This document shows, piece by piece, positions 8,772 through 19,234 of a stretch of DNA of 64,000 bases (positions within the stretch are counted from its first letter, which is position 1; every line of letters begins with the position of its first letter). Position numbers and translations under genes: made by a program. The notes under the pieces were generated by a model. That model saw only the letters and a list, made by a program, of their open reading frames with translations. It had not been told where the DNA came from and made no database searches. This stretch comes from Flavobacterium sp. (GTDB lineage Bacteria; Bacteroidota; Bacteroidia; Flavobacteriales; Flavobacteriaceae): contig NZ_JAIXUB010000013.1 in assembly GCF_027484205.1 (NCBI RefSeq), forward strand, positions 124,001 to 188,000. Direction: 5' to 3'.

Positions 8772-10337
8772 TTAAAGCTCTGACATGACTTTTATACGGA
8801 ATAATCGTCCAATTGCAATGGTGAGTTTTTGTGTATAATCTTCTATCAACCAACTGCGATAATTTTTAGTAACGTTTCCTAAACAAATACAATATTGTTT
8901 TATTCGATATTCAATATCGTCGTTTAATTCTTTAGAAAGTTTTCTGGCATCAATTAATTCTTCCGTATTTTCGACACACATTGTTGCATGTTGTTCCAAA
9001 GATTTTTCAATAATCGTTTTAGCTTTCAAATTATTTTTAACCGTGAATTTGAATTCTTCGTGAATATCCATAGAAATATCAATTGATTTTGAAAATTTCT
9101 TACGCAATTCTTCAGGCATTACATATTTAAAATTACTTTCAATTTCGGCATCGTCGCGCAAACTTTCTAAATAATATTCTGGCGATTTAAAAATATGCTG
9201 CCAATCTACTGGATTATTCCATAAACCAAAACGTAATGCATTGTTTCCTAAATCAATAACATTAAAACTATCTTTATTTGGCAAACGTCTTGAACCACGT
9301 CCAATCATCTGAAAATAAAGCGTTAACGATTTTGTTGCCCGATTTAAAATAATGGTTTCAACTGTTGGTTCATCAAATCCTGTGGTTAAAATTCCAACAG
9401 AAGTTAAAATAGCATCTGGAGTTTTCTTAAACCAATGTAAAATGTCTTTTCTGTCTTCGGCTGTTGTAGTATTGTCAAGATGTCTGATATTATATCCGGC
9501 ATGTCTAAAACTTTCATACACATGTAATGAAGTATTGATTCCGTTGTTGAATATCAAGGTTTTCTTTCCGAGTGCTTTTTCTGTATAAGCATGCAATAAT
9601 TTTTCTTGCATGACCATATTACTGTACAAATCATCAGAAGATTTCACTGTATAATCGCCATTAATTCCAACTTTTAGAGATGTTAATCCAACATCATAAC
9701 TGTAAGTAGTTGCTTTTGCTAAGAATCCTTTGTCTATAAGGTTTTGAATGGTATCTCCAACAATCAATTCGCTATAATTTTCATACATAGGAAGTTTGAT
9801 GTTTGAACTCAATGGCGTTGCGGTTACTCCAAGAATAAAAGCATTTTCAAAAGCGCTAAATAACTTCCTAAATGAGTTGAAGTGAGCTTCATCAATTATC
9901 ACTAAACCAACATCTTGTATTTCTAATTTTTCATCATTAAGGCGATTTTTCAACGTCTCAATCATGGCTACAAAACATGAATATTCTTCTTGATCTGGTA
10001 GCTCTTTTATGGCACTATTGATTATTTTATTTTTGACATCAAACGTTTTTAGCATTTTTGATGTTTGCTTACAAAGTTCTATACGATGCGTAAGAACAAC
10101 AACTTTCTTTTTGTGTTGTTCCAAGTAACGTCGTGTAATTTCAGAAAATATTACTGTTTTTCCGCCACCTGTAGGCAATTGATAAAGTAAATGATAATTG
10201 TGTGGCGCGTTATCTAATCGCTCAAAAATTTTGTCAATATCGCCTTTCTGGTAACCATACAGTTCCTTTTTGTCTTCAATTTCGGCAAGAATATCTTTTT
10301 TTGGCATAGCGATTTTTACAATTTTGCAAAAATACAT
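8772..10337 (-). CDS. DEAD/DEAH-box superfamily 2 helicase
   Basis: PTGGGKT, IIDEAH, QMIGRGSR; true start probably MPKKDILAE (10307). Confidence 0.88.
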   Translation of the reverse strand: MYFCKIVKIAMPKKDILAEIEDKKELYGYQKGDIDKIFERLDNAPHNYHLLYQLPTGGGKTVIFSEITRRYLEQHKKKVVVLTHRIELCKQTSKMLKTFDVKNKIINSAIKELPDQEEYSCFVAMIETLKNRLNDEKLEIQDVGLVIIDEAHFNSFRKLFSAFENAFILGVTATPLSSNIKLPMYENYSELIVGDTIQNLIDKGFLAKATTYSYDVGLTSLKVGINGDYTVKSSDDLYSNMVMQEKLLHAYTEKALGKKTLIFNNGINTSLHVYESFRHAGYNIRHLDNTTTAEDRKDILHWFKKTPDAILTSVGILTTGFDEPTVETIILNRATKSLTLYFQMIGRGSRRLPNKDSFNVIDLGNNALRFGLWNNPVDWQHIFKSPEYYLESLRDDAEIESNFKYVMPEELRKKFSKSIDISMDIHEEFKFTVKNNLKAKTIIEKSLEQHATMCVENTEELIDARKLSKELNDDIEYRIKQYCICLGNVTKNYRSWLIEDYTQKLTIAIGRLFRIKVMSEL

Positions 10338-10500
10338 CTAAAAAAGAGTTTGATCGCTATGTTTTTTGAAATATCTAAAAAAAATATAATTTTAATAGAT
10401 TTAACGATGTAGAAACTTAGATTATATAGTTTTGAAAAAAAAAGTTGCTTCGCTTTGAGATAGATTAAAAAGAAAATCGGTGAATCTGTGGCAAATAAAT

Positions 10501-11016
10501 TTAATAATCAAATCGTTCAACAATGGCATTGAATTCATATTTATTCATCCAATTTTGCTTGATACTTTCTTCTTTGATAGCCACTACTCTACTTTTAAAC
10601 TCGTCTAAAATTCCTTTCTCAATCATAAAACTTATGGCTTGTTCAAAGGAATTGAGCATACTTTTATAAAAAGCTTCTTGATTAATTTGTCTTTCAGATG
10701 ATAATGTTTGTGCAATTTCAATATTATAAAGCATAACATCCACAATTATAAAAGGATCTACACCAAGTGAAATAAAATGCTTGATGAATTTTTGTGCTGT
10801 AGAACGACGCATTTTTGGTTTTTTACCTCGAATAGGATAATATTCGTTAGAGATTTTGAGTTTGGCATCTTTAACCAAATTTCTCTCATTTGGATTAAAT
10901 ACGAAGTCATAATAGACCTTTACGTCTTTAAATTTGTCGTAAAGTGCTATCAATTGCTCTTCCAATTGCTCTTTATTCAAATCGGATAAGTACTTTTTTA
11001 AATCGCGTTTGCTCAT
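10501..11016 (-). CDS. DUF6155-like protein
   Basis: MSKRDLKKYLSDLNKEQLEEQLIALYDKFKDVKVYYDFVFNPNE resembles this Bacteroidota family. Confidence 0.65.
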   Translation of the reverse strand: MSKRDLKKYLSDLNKEQLEEQLIALYDKFKDVKVYYDFVFNPNERNLVKDAKLKISNEYYPIRGKKPKMRRSTAQKFIKHFISLGVDPFIIVDVMLYNIEIAQTLSSERQINQEAFYKSMLNSFEQAISFMIEKGILDEFKSRVVAIKEESIKQNWMNKYEFNAIVERFDY

Positions 11017-11104
11017 ATTAAATGCTAAATTATTGCAAAAGTAACTTAGTTTGTAGGTTTTTAAATAATGATATGCTTAATTTTGTAAACCAAATTAAAA
11101 ATCG

Positions 11105-11383
11105 ATGTTGAAATTTTTTAAAAAACTAGCCCTAATAGAAGGAATATCTGCACTTCTTCTTTTTTTCTTTGCCATGCCAATGAAATATATTTTTGGAGAT
11201 CCGATTTATGTAAAACATATTGGAATGGCTCATGGTGTATTGTTTACTTTATATATTATTGTTGCCACATATCTTAAATTCTCTGAAAAATGGGAAGCCA
11301 GAAAATATATTGAGATTTGTTTGGCGTCTATACCTCCATTTGGTACTTTTTATATTGAAAAAAAGTATTTAAAAAATGCATAA
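11105..11383 (+). CDS. DUF3817 domain membrane protein
   Basis: About 90 aa: LALIEGISALLLFFFAMPMKY...GMAHGVLFTLY, typical of DUF3817. Confidence 0.8.
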   Translation: MLKFFKKLALIEGISALLLFFFAMPMKYIFGDPIYVKHIGMAHGVLFTLYIIVATYLKFSEKWEARKYIEICLASIPPFGTFYIEKKYLKNA

Positions 11384-12635
11384 TACTCTAGAGAAAATAT
11401 TTGGTTGGTTGTATCATTTGCTCCGTAAAATGAGTTTTGGAGATACTGTTGCTTCCTATTTAAGCTTGACTTTAAACATAATTATTTTATGCGTTTTAGC
11501 CTACTTAATTTATGTTGTTTTTCGTTTAGTGTTAGTAACAGTAATGGTTTTGGTTGCAAAAAAAACTAAAACACATTTTGACGACTTATTGGTTTCTAAT
11601 CAAACTGCCAAATATATTGCTCATCTCATTCCTTTTTTGTTCATATACAAATCGGTTCCTGTAATTCTTGAGGATTATGTTTATTGGGAAACCGTTTTCG
11701 GAAAATTAGTTGGAATTTACATTATTTTATTATCACTTTGGATTGTACGAAGTGTTTTAAAAGCCATTCGTGACTATTTAAAAGATCAACCAAAATATAG
11801 CGATAAACCAATTGATAGTTACATTCAAGTAATTATGATAATCCTTTGGATTGTTGGTGTTGGAGTAATTATTTCAAGGATTTTTGATATTACAACAAGT
11901 GCTTTGTTAGGAACTTTAGGAGCAATTTCTGCAATTATCATCTTAATTTTTAGAGATACAATTTTAGGATTTGTAGCTAGTGTTCAGGTGTCTTTAAATG
12001 ATATGGTTCGCATTGGCGATTGGATTACATTTGATAAATATGGTGCTGATGGTGATGTTATTGAAATCAATTTGGCAACTGTAAAAGTTCGGAATTTTGA
12101 CAATACAACAACGACAATTCCTACTTATAGTTTGATTTCTGATTCTTTTAGAAATTGGAGAGGAATGTTAGATTCTGATGGAAGACGAATCAAAAGACAC
12201 ATTTTGGTAAAAGCGAAAAGTATTCGTTTTTTAACCGATGAAGATTTGGAAAAAATGAGAAGAATTCAATTGGTTTCAAGTTATATTGATTCGCGTCAAG
12301 AGGAAATCAATAAATACAATAAAACCTATAATGTAGATAAATCATTGTCTATCAATGGTAGAAACATGACTAATTTTGGATTATTTCGAAAATACATTAC
12401 CACTTATTTAGAATATTATCCAGGAATCAATAAGAATATGATTCTGCTTTGTCGTCAGTTGCAGCCTACACCACATGGAATGCCTTTAGAGATTTATGTT
12501 TTTTCTAAAGATCAAAGATTTGTAGAATATGAATACATCATGGCTGATATTTTCGATCATATCATTGCATCAATTGCGTATTTTGATTTAGAAATTTACG
12601 AAATGCCAACCGACAGAATGACTTTAGAAGAATAA
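11376..12635 (+). CDS. MscS-family mechanosensitive ion channel
   Basis: Several TM segments followed by ...MVRIGDWITFDKYGADGDVIEINLATVKVRNFDNTTTTIPTYSL (MscS beta domain). Confidence 0.92.
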   Translation: MHNTLEKIFGWLYHLLRKMSFGDTVASYLSLTLNIIILCVLAYLIYVVFRLVLVTVMVLVAKKTKTHFDDLLVSNQTAKYIAHLIPFLFIYKSVPVILEDYVYWETVFGKLVGIYIILLSLWIVRSVLKAIRDYLKDQPKYSDKPIDSYIQVIMIILWIVGVGVIISRIFDITTSALLGTLGAISAIIILIFRDTILGFVASVQVSLNDMVRIGDWITFDKYGADGDVIEINLATVKVRNFDNTTTTIPTYSLISDSFRNWRGMLDSDGRRIKRHILVKAKSIRFLTDEDLEKMRRIQLVSSYIDSRQEEINKYNKTYNVDKSLSINGRNMTNFGLFRKYITTYLEYYPGINKNMILLCRQLQPTPHGMPLEIYVFSKDQRFVEYEYIMADIFDHIIASIAYFDLEIYEMPTDRMTLEE

Positions 12636-13025
12636 TTATTTTTTCAGTCGATCTTCTACAAATTCAATTTTAGTTTTACCATGAGCTTGAGGTTTTCCAT
12701 CTAAACCAACGCTAACCATGGTTATGGTATCAATTGTAATAATGGTTTCTTTAGTCATCATATTTCTCACTTCGCACATTAATGTTAATGAAGTGGTTCC
12801 AAATTTTACTACATCAATACCTATTTCAACAATATCACCTTGTTTCGCCGAACTTCTAAAGTTGATTTCCGACATGTGTTTGGTAACAATTCTAGGGCTT
12901 TCCAATTGAACTATCGCGTATAAAGCTATTTCTTCATCAATCCAAGCCAATAATCTACCTCCAAATAAAGTACTGTTTGGATTTAAGTCTTCTGGTTTTA
13001 CCCATTTTCTAGTATGAAATCTCAT
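12636..13025 (-). CDS. Acyl-CoA thioesterase (hotdog fold)
   Basis: NPNSTLFGGRLLAWIDEEIALYA...HMSEINFRSSAKQGDIVEIGIDVV. Confidence 0.88.
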   Translation of the reverse strand: MRFHTRKWVKPEDLNPNSTLFGGRLLAWIDEEIALYAIVQLESPRIVTKHMSEINFRSSAKQGDIVEIGIDVVKFGTTSLTLMCEVRNMMTKETIITIDTITMVSVGLDGKPQAHGKTKIEFVEDRLKK

Positions 13026-13150
13026 TTATGAATAATTTTGAAATACAAATTTAAGGATTTCAATACAGTTAATTAAATTTTACAACTTTAAATAGCCAAT
13101 ATTTTAAAAGTAATATTATTACTACATAGTGCATTTTGTCGATAAAAATA

Positions 13151-13180
13151 TTGGTAATTTAGTGCAAATCACTATATTTG
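13151..13180 (+). promoter_or_regulatory. Bacteroidota-type promoter for the OmpA-family gene
   Basis: TTG at 13151-13153, then TATATTTG (TAnnTTTG) at 13173-13180, upstream of ATG 13216. Confidence 0.55.
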
Positions 13181-13215
13181 CAAGCTGTTTATAAGATAAA
13201 TTTATTATAAAAAAT

Positions 13216-14517
13216 ATGAAAAATATTACATTATTATCTGTTCTTTTATTTTCTGTCATTTCTACTAATGCACAAAAGAGTACAGATTTTAACAAATGGA
13301 CAATAGAAGCTACAGTAGGTCAAGCTAAAGGAATTACACCTTATTATAAAGGTTATTTTTCTGGAAAACCAAATGGCTCTTTTGTTAATTTTATTCCAAA
13401 TAGTATTACTTTAGGTGCACGATATATGGTGAGTCCTACTTTTGGATTCAAAGCAGCAATTAATTATGATCAAATTGAAAATGTCAAAGGTACTGAGAGT
13501 TTACCTTTTCAAATGAATCAAATTGGTTTATCGGTTCAAGGATATGTTAATGGTAGCAAACTGTTAGGTATGCAAGATTATATCAAACGTTTTGGATTGT
13601 TATTTCATGGTGGAATCAAAATAGATCAGATGACTTCTAAAACTAAAAATATAGTTGAGAACGATCATAACTATGGAAAAACGGAATATAACGGTGGAGT
13701 TGTAATTGGAGTGACACCTCAATACAGAATTGGTAAAAAACTTTCAGTTATGTTAGATGTATCTTTTCAAACCAGTTACAGACAACATTTTAATTGGGAT
13801 GGAACTTACTCAGATGATAGCAATAATTTAAATGGAAAATTGTCCTCTTTAAATTTAGGTTTATCATATTCTTTTGGGAAAAACGATATTCATGGAGATT
13901 GGGTTGTTGTTGATAAAGCAAGTGAAGATTTGAGAGAAGAGATTGATTCATTACAAAAAAGAATTGGTGATGTAGAAACTTTAATGAATGATACTGATAA
14001 AGACGGAATTGCTGATTATTTAGATCAAGAAAATAATTCAGTTGCAGGAGTTGCAGTAGATTCTAGAGGTAAAATGGTTGATCAAAATAGAAATGGTGTT
14101 CCAGATGAATTAGAAAGATATGTAAACACAACGTCAAAAGAAACTTCAGAAAAATCTAATGCTGATGCAGTAAAACGTTTAGTAAATGAAGGTTACGTAT
14201 CAACTTATTTTGATACAGGAAAATCTCAACCTACAAATGTTTCAACTGAAGGAATTGACTTTATTAGAACTTACTTAAGAAATAATCCAAAAGCAACTGT
14301 AGAAGTTTATGGTCATGCTGACGAAATAGGTTCGACAGAAAAAAACAAAGCTCTTGCTAAAGCACGTGCAGAAGCAGTTAAAACAATTTTAGTAAAATCG
14401 GGAATTGAAGCAAATAGAATAAATGTTGTTCCTGTTGGTGAAGATACTTCAGTTGATAAAGAATCTGATGGTGCTAGAAAATTAGTTAGAAGAGTTACTT
14501 TTAAAGTAAAAGAATAA
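13216..14517 (+). CDS. OmpA-family outer membrane protein
   Basis: Signal peptide, beta-barrel-like region, calcium-loop DTDKDGIADYLD, C-terminal OmpA domain (VEVYGHADEIGSTEKNKALAKARAEAV). Confidence 0.93.
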   Translation: MKNITLLSVLLFSVISTNAQKSTDFNKWTIEATVGQAKGITPYYKGYFSGKPNGSFVNFIPNSITLGARYMVSPTFGFKAAINYDQIENVKGTESLPFQMNQIGLSVQGYVNGSKLLGMQDYIKRFGLLFHGGIKIDQMTSKTKNIVENDHNYGKTEYNGGVVIGVTPQYRIGKKLSVMLDVSFQTSYRQHFNWDGTYSDDSNNLNGKLSSLNLGLSYSFGKNDIHGDWVVVDKASEDLREEIDSLQKRIGDVETLMNDTDKDGIADYLDQENNSVAGVAVDSRGKMVDQNRNGVPDELERYVNTTSKETSEKSNADAVKRLVNEGYVSTYFDTGKSQPTNVSTEGIDFIRTYLRNNPKATVEVYGHADEIGSTEKNKALAKARAEAVKTILVKSGIEANRINVVPVGEDTSVDKESDGARKLVRRVTFKVKE

Positions 14518-14546
14518 TTAACAATTGATTCTTAATAAATATATTA

Positions 14547-14575
14547 AACCTCTGTTTTTCAACAGAGGTTTTTTT
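14547..14575 (+). terminator. Rho-independent terminator
   Basis: AACCTCTG-TTTTTCAA-CAGAGGTT followed by TTTTT. Confidence 0.85.
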
Positions 14576-14592
14576 ATAACTTTAAATAAAAA

Positions 14593-14994
14593 ATGGAACC
14601 AAGAGATATTTTATTATTAGAATTGCGTGGTAACACAATTGGTACTGTCAATGAGCAATCGTCTGCCGAAGAATTATTTCAAAATAAAACCCTTCGCCCT
14701 ATTTTGAAACTTCAAAATGATTTGTTTATAGAAGTTTTTACTAATCACGCCATAAAACAAAAAGGTGTTTTCTTTACGCTTTCACCTGAAAAAAAATTAG
14801 TTTATATTGAAAATACCATTCAACGTGATATTAAATTTAGAAACTCATTGAAAGGAATGGTTATTGGGTTGTTTACCGTTCAAGAATATACAGACTACAC
14901 AAAAAATTCTTCCAATCTTAATAAAAGAATGATGAATATGTTGATTGAACGTTTAAAAAGTCAAGTTTTATTATTTGAAGTTACAACATCTTAA
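14593..14994 (+). CDS. Conserved hypothetical protein
   Basis: 133 aa complete ORF between terminators; no motif recognised. Confidence 0.65.
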   Translation: MEPRDILLLELRGNTIGTVNEQSSAEELFQNKTLRPILKLQNDLFIEVFTNHAIKQKGVFFTLSPEKKLVYIENTIQRDIKFRNSLKGMVIGLFTVQEYTDYTKNSSNLNKRMMNMLIERLKSQVLLFEVTTS

Positions 14995-14995
14995 A

Positions 14996-15562
14996 TCAAA
15001 CTTGTTTTAAAAATTTATATATTTCTTTCCAACTCGTTGTTTGTAAAGAAATATATTTATCTAATTCTTCTCTTTTAGAATTGATTTCGGTTGCTCCTAA
15101 TGCTTCGTCATTGTTGATGAAAATTCCTTTTGCTCCAAGATTTTTAGCAAATTCCATATCCGTCAATCGATCACCAATCATGAAAGAATTTTTCAAATCG
15201 TAATTTGGATTATTAACATATTCCGTTACCATTCCAATTCCTGGTTTTCGGGTATCTTTTTTATCTTCTGGATAAGAATCATCAATAAATACTTTACTAA
15301 AAACTATACCTTCATTTTCAAAAGCTTTCATAATTTTGTTATGAATGTTCCAAAAAACTTCTGTTGGTAACGCTTTAGTTCCTAATCCATCTTGATTAGT
15401 AACCATGATAATTTCGTAATTTAATTTACGAACAATTTTTCCTAAATAACGAAATACTTCGGGATAAAATTCTAATTCCTCAAAGGTATCTAAAACATAA
15501 TCGGGTGCTTTTGCTTCATTTACAATTGTTCCGTCACGATCTATGAAAAGGATTTTTTTCAT
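14996..15562 (-). CDS. HAD-IIIA hydrolase, histidinol-phosphatase-like (HisB N-terminal type)
   Basis: FIDRDGTIVNEAKAPDYV, MVTNQDGLG, RKPGIGM, MIGDRLTDMEFAKN. Confidence 0.85.
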   Translation of the reverse strand: MKKILFIDRDGTIVNEAKAPDYVLDTFEELEFYPEVFRYLGKIVRKLNYEIIMVTNQDGLGTKALPTEVFWNIHNKIMKAFENEGIVFSKVFIDDSYPEDKKDTRKPGIGMVTEYVNNPNYDLKNSFMIGDRLTDMEFAKNLGAKGIFINNDEALGATEINSKREELDKYISLQTTSWKEIYKFLKQV

Positions 15563-15590
15563 TTTATAAAATTTGATTCAAAGCTAAATA

Positions 15591-15626
15591 AAAAACCGCT
15601 TTATCACGACTAATAAAGCGGTTTTT
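15591..15626. terminator. Bidirectional terminator hairpin
   Basis: AAAAACCGCTTTAT-CACGACTA-ATAAAGCGGTTTTT, perfect 14-bp stem. Confidence 0.85.
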
Positions 15627-15647
15627 AAAGAAAAACAATCAAATTAA

Positions 15648-16154
15648 TCAATCATTGTCGCCTTCTTCAGCTCCTTGAGTATTTGCATTTTCACCATTTG
15701 TCGTTGCAGGAGTATTTGCTCTAATTTCTGTATGGCGAACTTCTCCACCAGATGTTCCTGTTTGTTTTCCTAGAAAAATTCCAACAGCAGCAATGGTTAA
15801 TGCTAAAAATGAAACTAATTTGGCTTGAGCATGGTTTTTAATATTAGTATATAATCCAGCAATTGAAGCCAAACCTAAAATGTAAAGAACAATAGCTAAT
15901 TTTTCGGCCATTTCTTCGTGTTCATGAATAATTTGTTTTCCAACAGAAGGCATGTCTTCTACCATTTCCTCTGCTCCTTCTCCTGTAGCCATGCTCGCAA
16001 AAGCAAATATTGCTCCAACAATAAACAAACAATAAGCTGTATTTTTAACCGAATTGTTTTTAAAAAACATTCCTGCAATCAATACCCCAAAACCAAGAAT
16101 TATCCCAATAATCGGAAAGTGGTTTACTACCATGTGCAAATGTGCGTCGTTCAT
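15648..16154 (-). CDS. Multi-pass membrane protein (DUF2231-like)
   Basis: MNDAHLHMVVNHFPIIGIILGFGVLIAGMFF plus further TM segments. Confidence 0.65.
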   Translation of the reverse strand: MNDAHLHMVVNHFPIIGIILGFGVLIAGMFFKNNSVKNTAYCLFIVGAIFAFASMATGEGAEEMVEDMPSVGKQIIHEHEEMAEKLAIVLYILGLASIAGLYTNIKNHAQAKLVSFLALTIAAVGIFLGKQTGTSGGEVRHTEIRANTPATTNGENANTQGAEEGDND

Positions 16155-16279
16155 AATTTAAAATTTTTAATGTTTATATTTATTTTTATTGGTTAGATTA
16201 AAGATAGTCTTTTTGAAAAGTGCAATGTTATAAAACAGTATATATAAATTACATAATTATTTTTTTTATATACTAAAAT

Positions 16280-17005
16280 TTATACTCTAACTCCAAAGAT
16301 ATATCCTACTAAAGCAGATAAAACCATTGCAATTGTTCCCCAAATTGTTATTCGCAAAATCGCTTTTTTTATACTTGAACCACCAGTTTTAGCCGCAATA
16401 CTTCCTAATACAATTAGGAAAACAATTGTGAAGGCATACAACCAATATTCCATATTTTTTATTGGAGCAAAAAGAATAACAAATAACGGTAAAATGCCTC
16501 CAACAGTAAATGCAGCACCAGATGAAATGGCAGCTTGTATTGGATTTGCTTGGCTTATTTCATTTATTCCTAATTCATCTCTAATATGAGCTGCTAAAGC
16601 ATCTTTTTCTGTTAATTCGATAGCTACTTGCATTGCGGTTTCTTTTTTCAGACCTCTTTTTTCATATATTTTAGCTAATATTTTCAACTCTTCTTCAGGC
16701 ATTTCTGCTAGTTCTTTTATTTCTCTTTCAATATCTGCTTTTTCAGTATCTGTTTGTGAACTAACCGATACATATTCGCCTGCAGCCATTGACAATGCTC
16801 CAGCGACAAGTCCGGCAACAGTTGCTAAAACAATTGGCTCTCTTGTTGCACTCGCAGCGGCAACTCCAATGGCAAGACTAGAAATGGATATTATTCCATC
16901 GTTTGCTCCCAAAACAGCAGCGCGCAACCAATTACTTCTATGAATATAATGACTGTCCAGATAATTATCTATGGTTATATTGGTTTCTTTTTTAGATTTC
17001 ATCAT
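16280..17005 (-). CDS. VIT1/CCC1-family metal transporter
   Basis: LRAAVLGANDGIISISSLAIGVAAA...GLVAGALSMAAGEYVSVSSQTDTEKADIEREI. Confidence 0.92.
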   Translation of the reverse strand: MMKSKKETNITIDNYLDSHYIHRSNWLRAAVLGANDGIISISSLAIGVAAASATREPIVLATVAGLVAGALSMAAGEYVSVSSQTDTEKADIEREIKELAEMPEEELKILAKIYEKRGLKKETAMQVAIELTEKDALAAHIRDELGINEISQANPIQAAISSGAAFTVGGILPLFVILFAPIKNMEYWLYAFTIVFLIVLGSIAAKTGGSSIKKAILRITIWGTIAMVLSALVGYIFGVRV

Positions 17006-17159
17006 TTTTTTTAAAACTAAGTTGTTGAATAACTGACTTTAATAGATTATAAAGATAGCTAAACTGAGAGTTTATTTGTTTTTTATAGAAGGTAAAACTA
17101 TTTATAAAATAATGTTTTACTTTCACTTAACAAATCTATTATATTGAAGGAAAATTTTG

Positions 17160-17198
17160 CTTAAGATGTACTTAACAATAGTTTAAGTAATGCTTAAA
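17160..17198. promoter_or_regulatory. Candidate operator: four (C/T)TTAA repeats at 11-bp spacing
   Basis: CTTAAG-N5-CTTAAC-N5-TTTAAG-N5-CTTAAA; TTAA at 17161, 17172, 17183 and 17194, upstream of the VIT1-family gene. Confidence 0.6.
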
Positions 17199-18559
17199 AT
17201 AATTGTTGTTCCAATATTTTCTTGGCTTGAAATTTGGATTTCGATATTCAATAAATCGCATAATCTTTTTACTATGGATAAGCCCAAACCAGTTCCTTTA
17301 ATTTCGGGATTTTTAGAATTATCTGATCTGTAAAAAGAATTAAATATCTTACTTAAGTTGTTTTCTGGAATTCCAATTCCATTATCTGAAATTGTTAAAT
17401 GGGTAGCATTTTTATTACTATCTAAATCAATAATTATTTGACCTCCATTTTTTGAATATTTGACCGAATTTGAAATTAGATTACTTATAATAATTGAAAC
17501 CAAATAGTAATCTGATTGAACATAAAAATCTTTATTAAAATTAGTTGAAACTACAATGTCGTTCTTTTTGATTTTATCAGAATACCTCGATAAACTTTCT
17601 AAAATTAATTCGTTCAAATAAACATTTTCAATTTTATTATTTTGTTTTTGATTTTCAAATCGTGCCAATAAAAGTAGTTCATCGACGAGTGAATTTAAAC
17701 GATCAACTTCTGAAACACAAAAGTTAATTTTATCTTCATATTCTTGTTTTTCACGTGGTTTACGAATCAACACTTCAAGAGTTCCTTTAATAACTGCTAA
17801 TGGTGTTCGTAATTCATGAGATGCATCAGATGTAAACTGTTTTTCTCTTTCAATGGCATCTTCAATTCTATCTAATAAATCGTTAATAGTTTTAGAAAGA
17901 GTATATAGTTCATCTTTATTATTAGGAAGAAGTATTCTTGATTTAAGATTATCTTTTGTTATTTTACTCGAAGTTTCAATAATTGAAGTTACGGGTTTGA
18001 TGCTTCTACCTGCAAAAAAACGAGCGATGAAAAATAGGATAATTAAGATAATAGGATACGTTAAAAAAAGTATATTTTTAAGTATATCAATTATTTCAAA
18101 ATCATCAAGTGACATTGCCAAAACTACATAACCAACGACTTTATTATTATTTAAAATAGGAGTTTGGATTTGCCTAATTGGAATATCATTTAAATAAGAA
18201 TTTATATAATCATTATTAAAAGAATCATCAGACAGAATTAGATTGGAACTTTTTAGATTAGGCGATTTATCAATTAACTTTTTGTTATTATCATAAAATT
18301 GAACAAAAACTGGGTTTACATTAATTGAATTATGTTCCCTTGCGCGCCATTGATCAACTTGAATTAGATAAGTATCATTGTTATCAATTTTAACATCATC
18401 TAAATGTTTATCTAATTCTACCTTAATTTCATCATCAATATGAATGGAAACGCTATAAAAAACAACTTGATAAATAACAAGAAAAACTATTGCAACTAAT
18501 AATGCTGTACTGATTATATAGTTGAAAGCAATTCTGTTTTTGAAAGAAAAGTTCAGCAT
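17183..18559 (-). CDS. Two-component sensor histidine kinase
   Basis: Two TMs, HAMP-like region, FTSDASHELRTPLAVIKGTLEVL, NLISNSVKYS, GTGLGLSIVKRL. Confidence 0.95.
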   Translation of the reverse strand: MLNFSFKNRIAFNYIISTALLVAIVFLVIYQVVFYSVSIHIDDEIKVELDKHLDDVKIDNNDTYLIQVDQWRAREHNSINVNPVFVQFYDNNKKLIDKSPNLKSSNLILSDDSFNNDYINSYLNDIPIRQIQTPILNNNKVVGYVVLAMSLDDFEIIDILKNILFLTYPIILIILFFIARFFAGRSIKPVTSIIETSSKITKDNLKSRILLPNNKDELYTLSKTINDLLDRIEDAIEREKQFTSDASHELRTPLAVIKGTLEVLIRKPREKQEYEDKINFCVSEVDRLNSLVDELLLLARFENQKQNNKIENVYLNELILESLSRYSDKIKKNDIVVSTNFNKDFYVQSDYYLVSIIISNLISNSVKYSKNGGQIIIDLDSNKNATHLTISDNGIGIPENNLSKIFNSFYRSDNSKNPEIKGTGLGLSIVKRLCDLLNIEIQISSQENIGTTIILSIT

Positions 18560-18572
18560 TATTTAACAAAAA

Positions 18573-19232
18573 TTAATTAGCAATATACCCAACGCCACGA
18601 ATTGTTTTGATACATTCATCTTCTTTAGAAAGATTAAGTTTTTTTCTGATGGCATTCATAAAAACATCAATTACACCTGTATCATATTCAAAATGAATAT
18701 CCCAAACATCTTCAATGATTTGGTTTCGGGTACAAACTTTACCTTTGTTTTTTATCAAATATACTAATAATTCAAACTCTCTTTGTGTAAAAGATACTTC
18801 TTTAGCATCCTTAAATATTTGATGTTTTGTTAAATTAATTTCGATATCTGATAAAGTTAATATTTCATTATCAGTAGTTTCTCTAAAATGAATTTTTATT
18901 CTTTCAAGAAGTTCTTCAAAAGAAAATGGTTTTTTGATATAATCATTAGCACCAGATTTTAAACCTTCAATAGTTTCTTGAACAGTATCTTTTGCAGTTA
19001 AAAAAAGAATTGGAATAGATTTATTTTTTTCACGAATAGCTTTGCAAACTTCAATTCCTGTAAGTTTTGGCAACATCCAATCTAAAAGAATTAAGTCGAA
19101 ATTGTTAGTTTGTGCTAGCAATAATCCATCATTCCCGTTGAAGGCAAGTGCAATTTCATAACCTTCTTCTTCCAAACCTTGTTTTAGAAAGTTAGAAATT
19201 CCTACTTCGTCTTCAATAATTAAGATTTTCAT
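18573..19232 (-). CDS. OmpR-family response regulator
   Basis: Receiver domain (MKILIIEDE, LILLDWMLP, FLTAKD, KPFSFEEL) plus winged helix C-terminus ending TIRGVGYIAN. Confidence 0.95.
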   Translation of the reverse strand: MKILIIEDEVGISNFLKQGLEEEGYEIALAFNGNDGLLLAQTNNFDLILLDWMLPKLTGIEVCKAIREKNKSIPILFLTAKDTVQETIEGLKSGANDYIKKPFSFEELLERIKIHFRETTDNEILTLSDIEINLTKHQIFKDAKEVSFTQREFELLVYLIKNKGKVCTRNQIIEDVWDIHFEYDTGVIDVFMNAIRKKLNLSKEDECIKTIRGVGYIAN

Positions 19233-19234
19233 TT

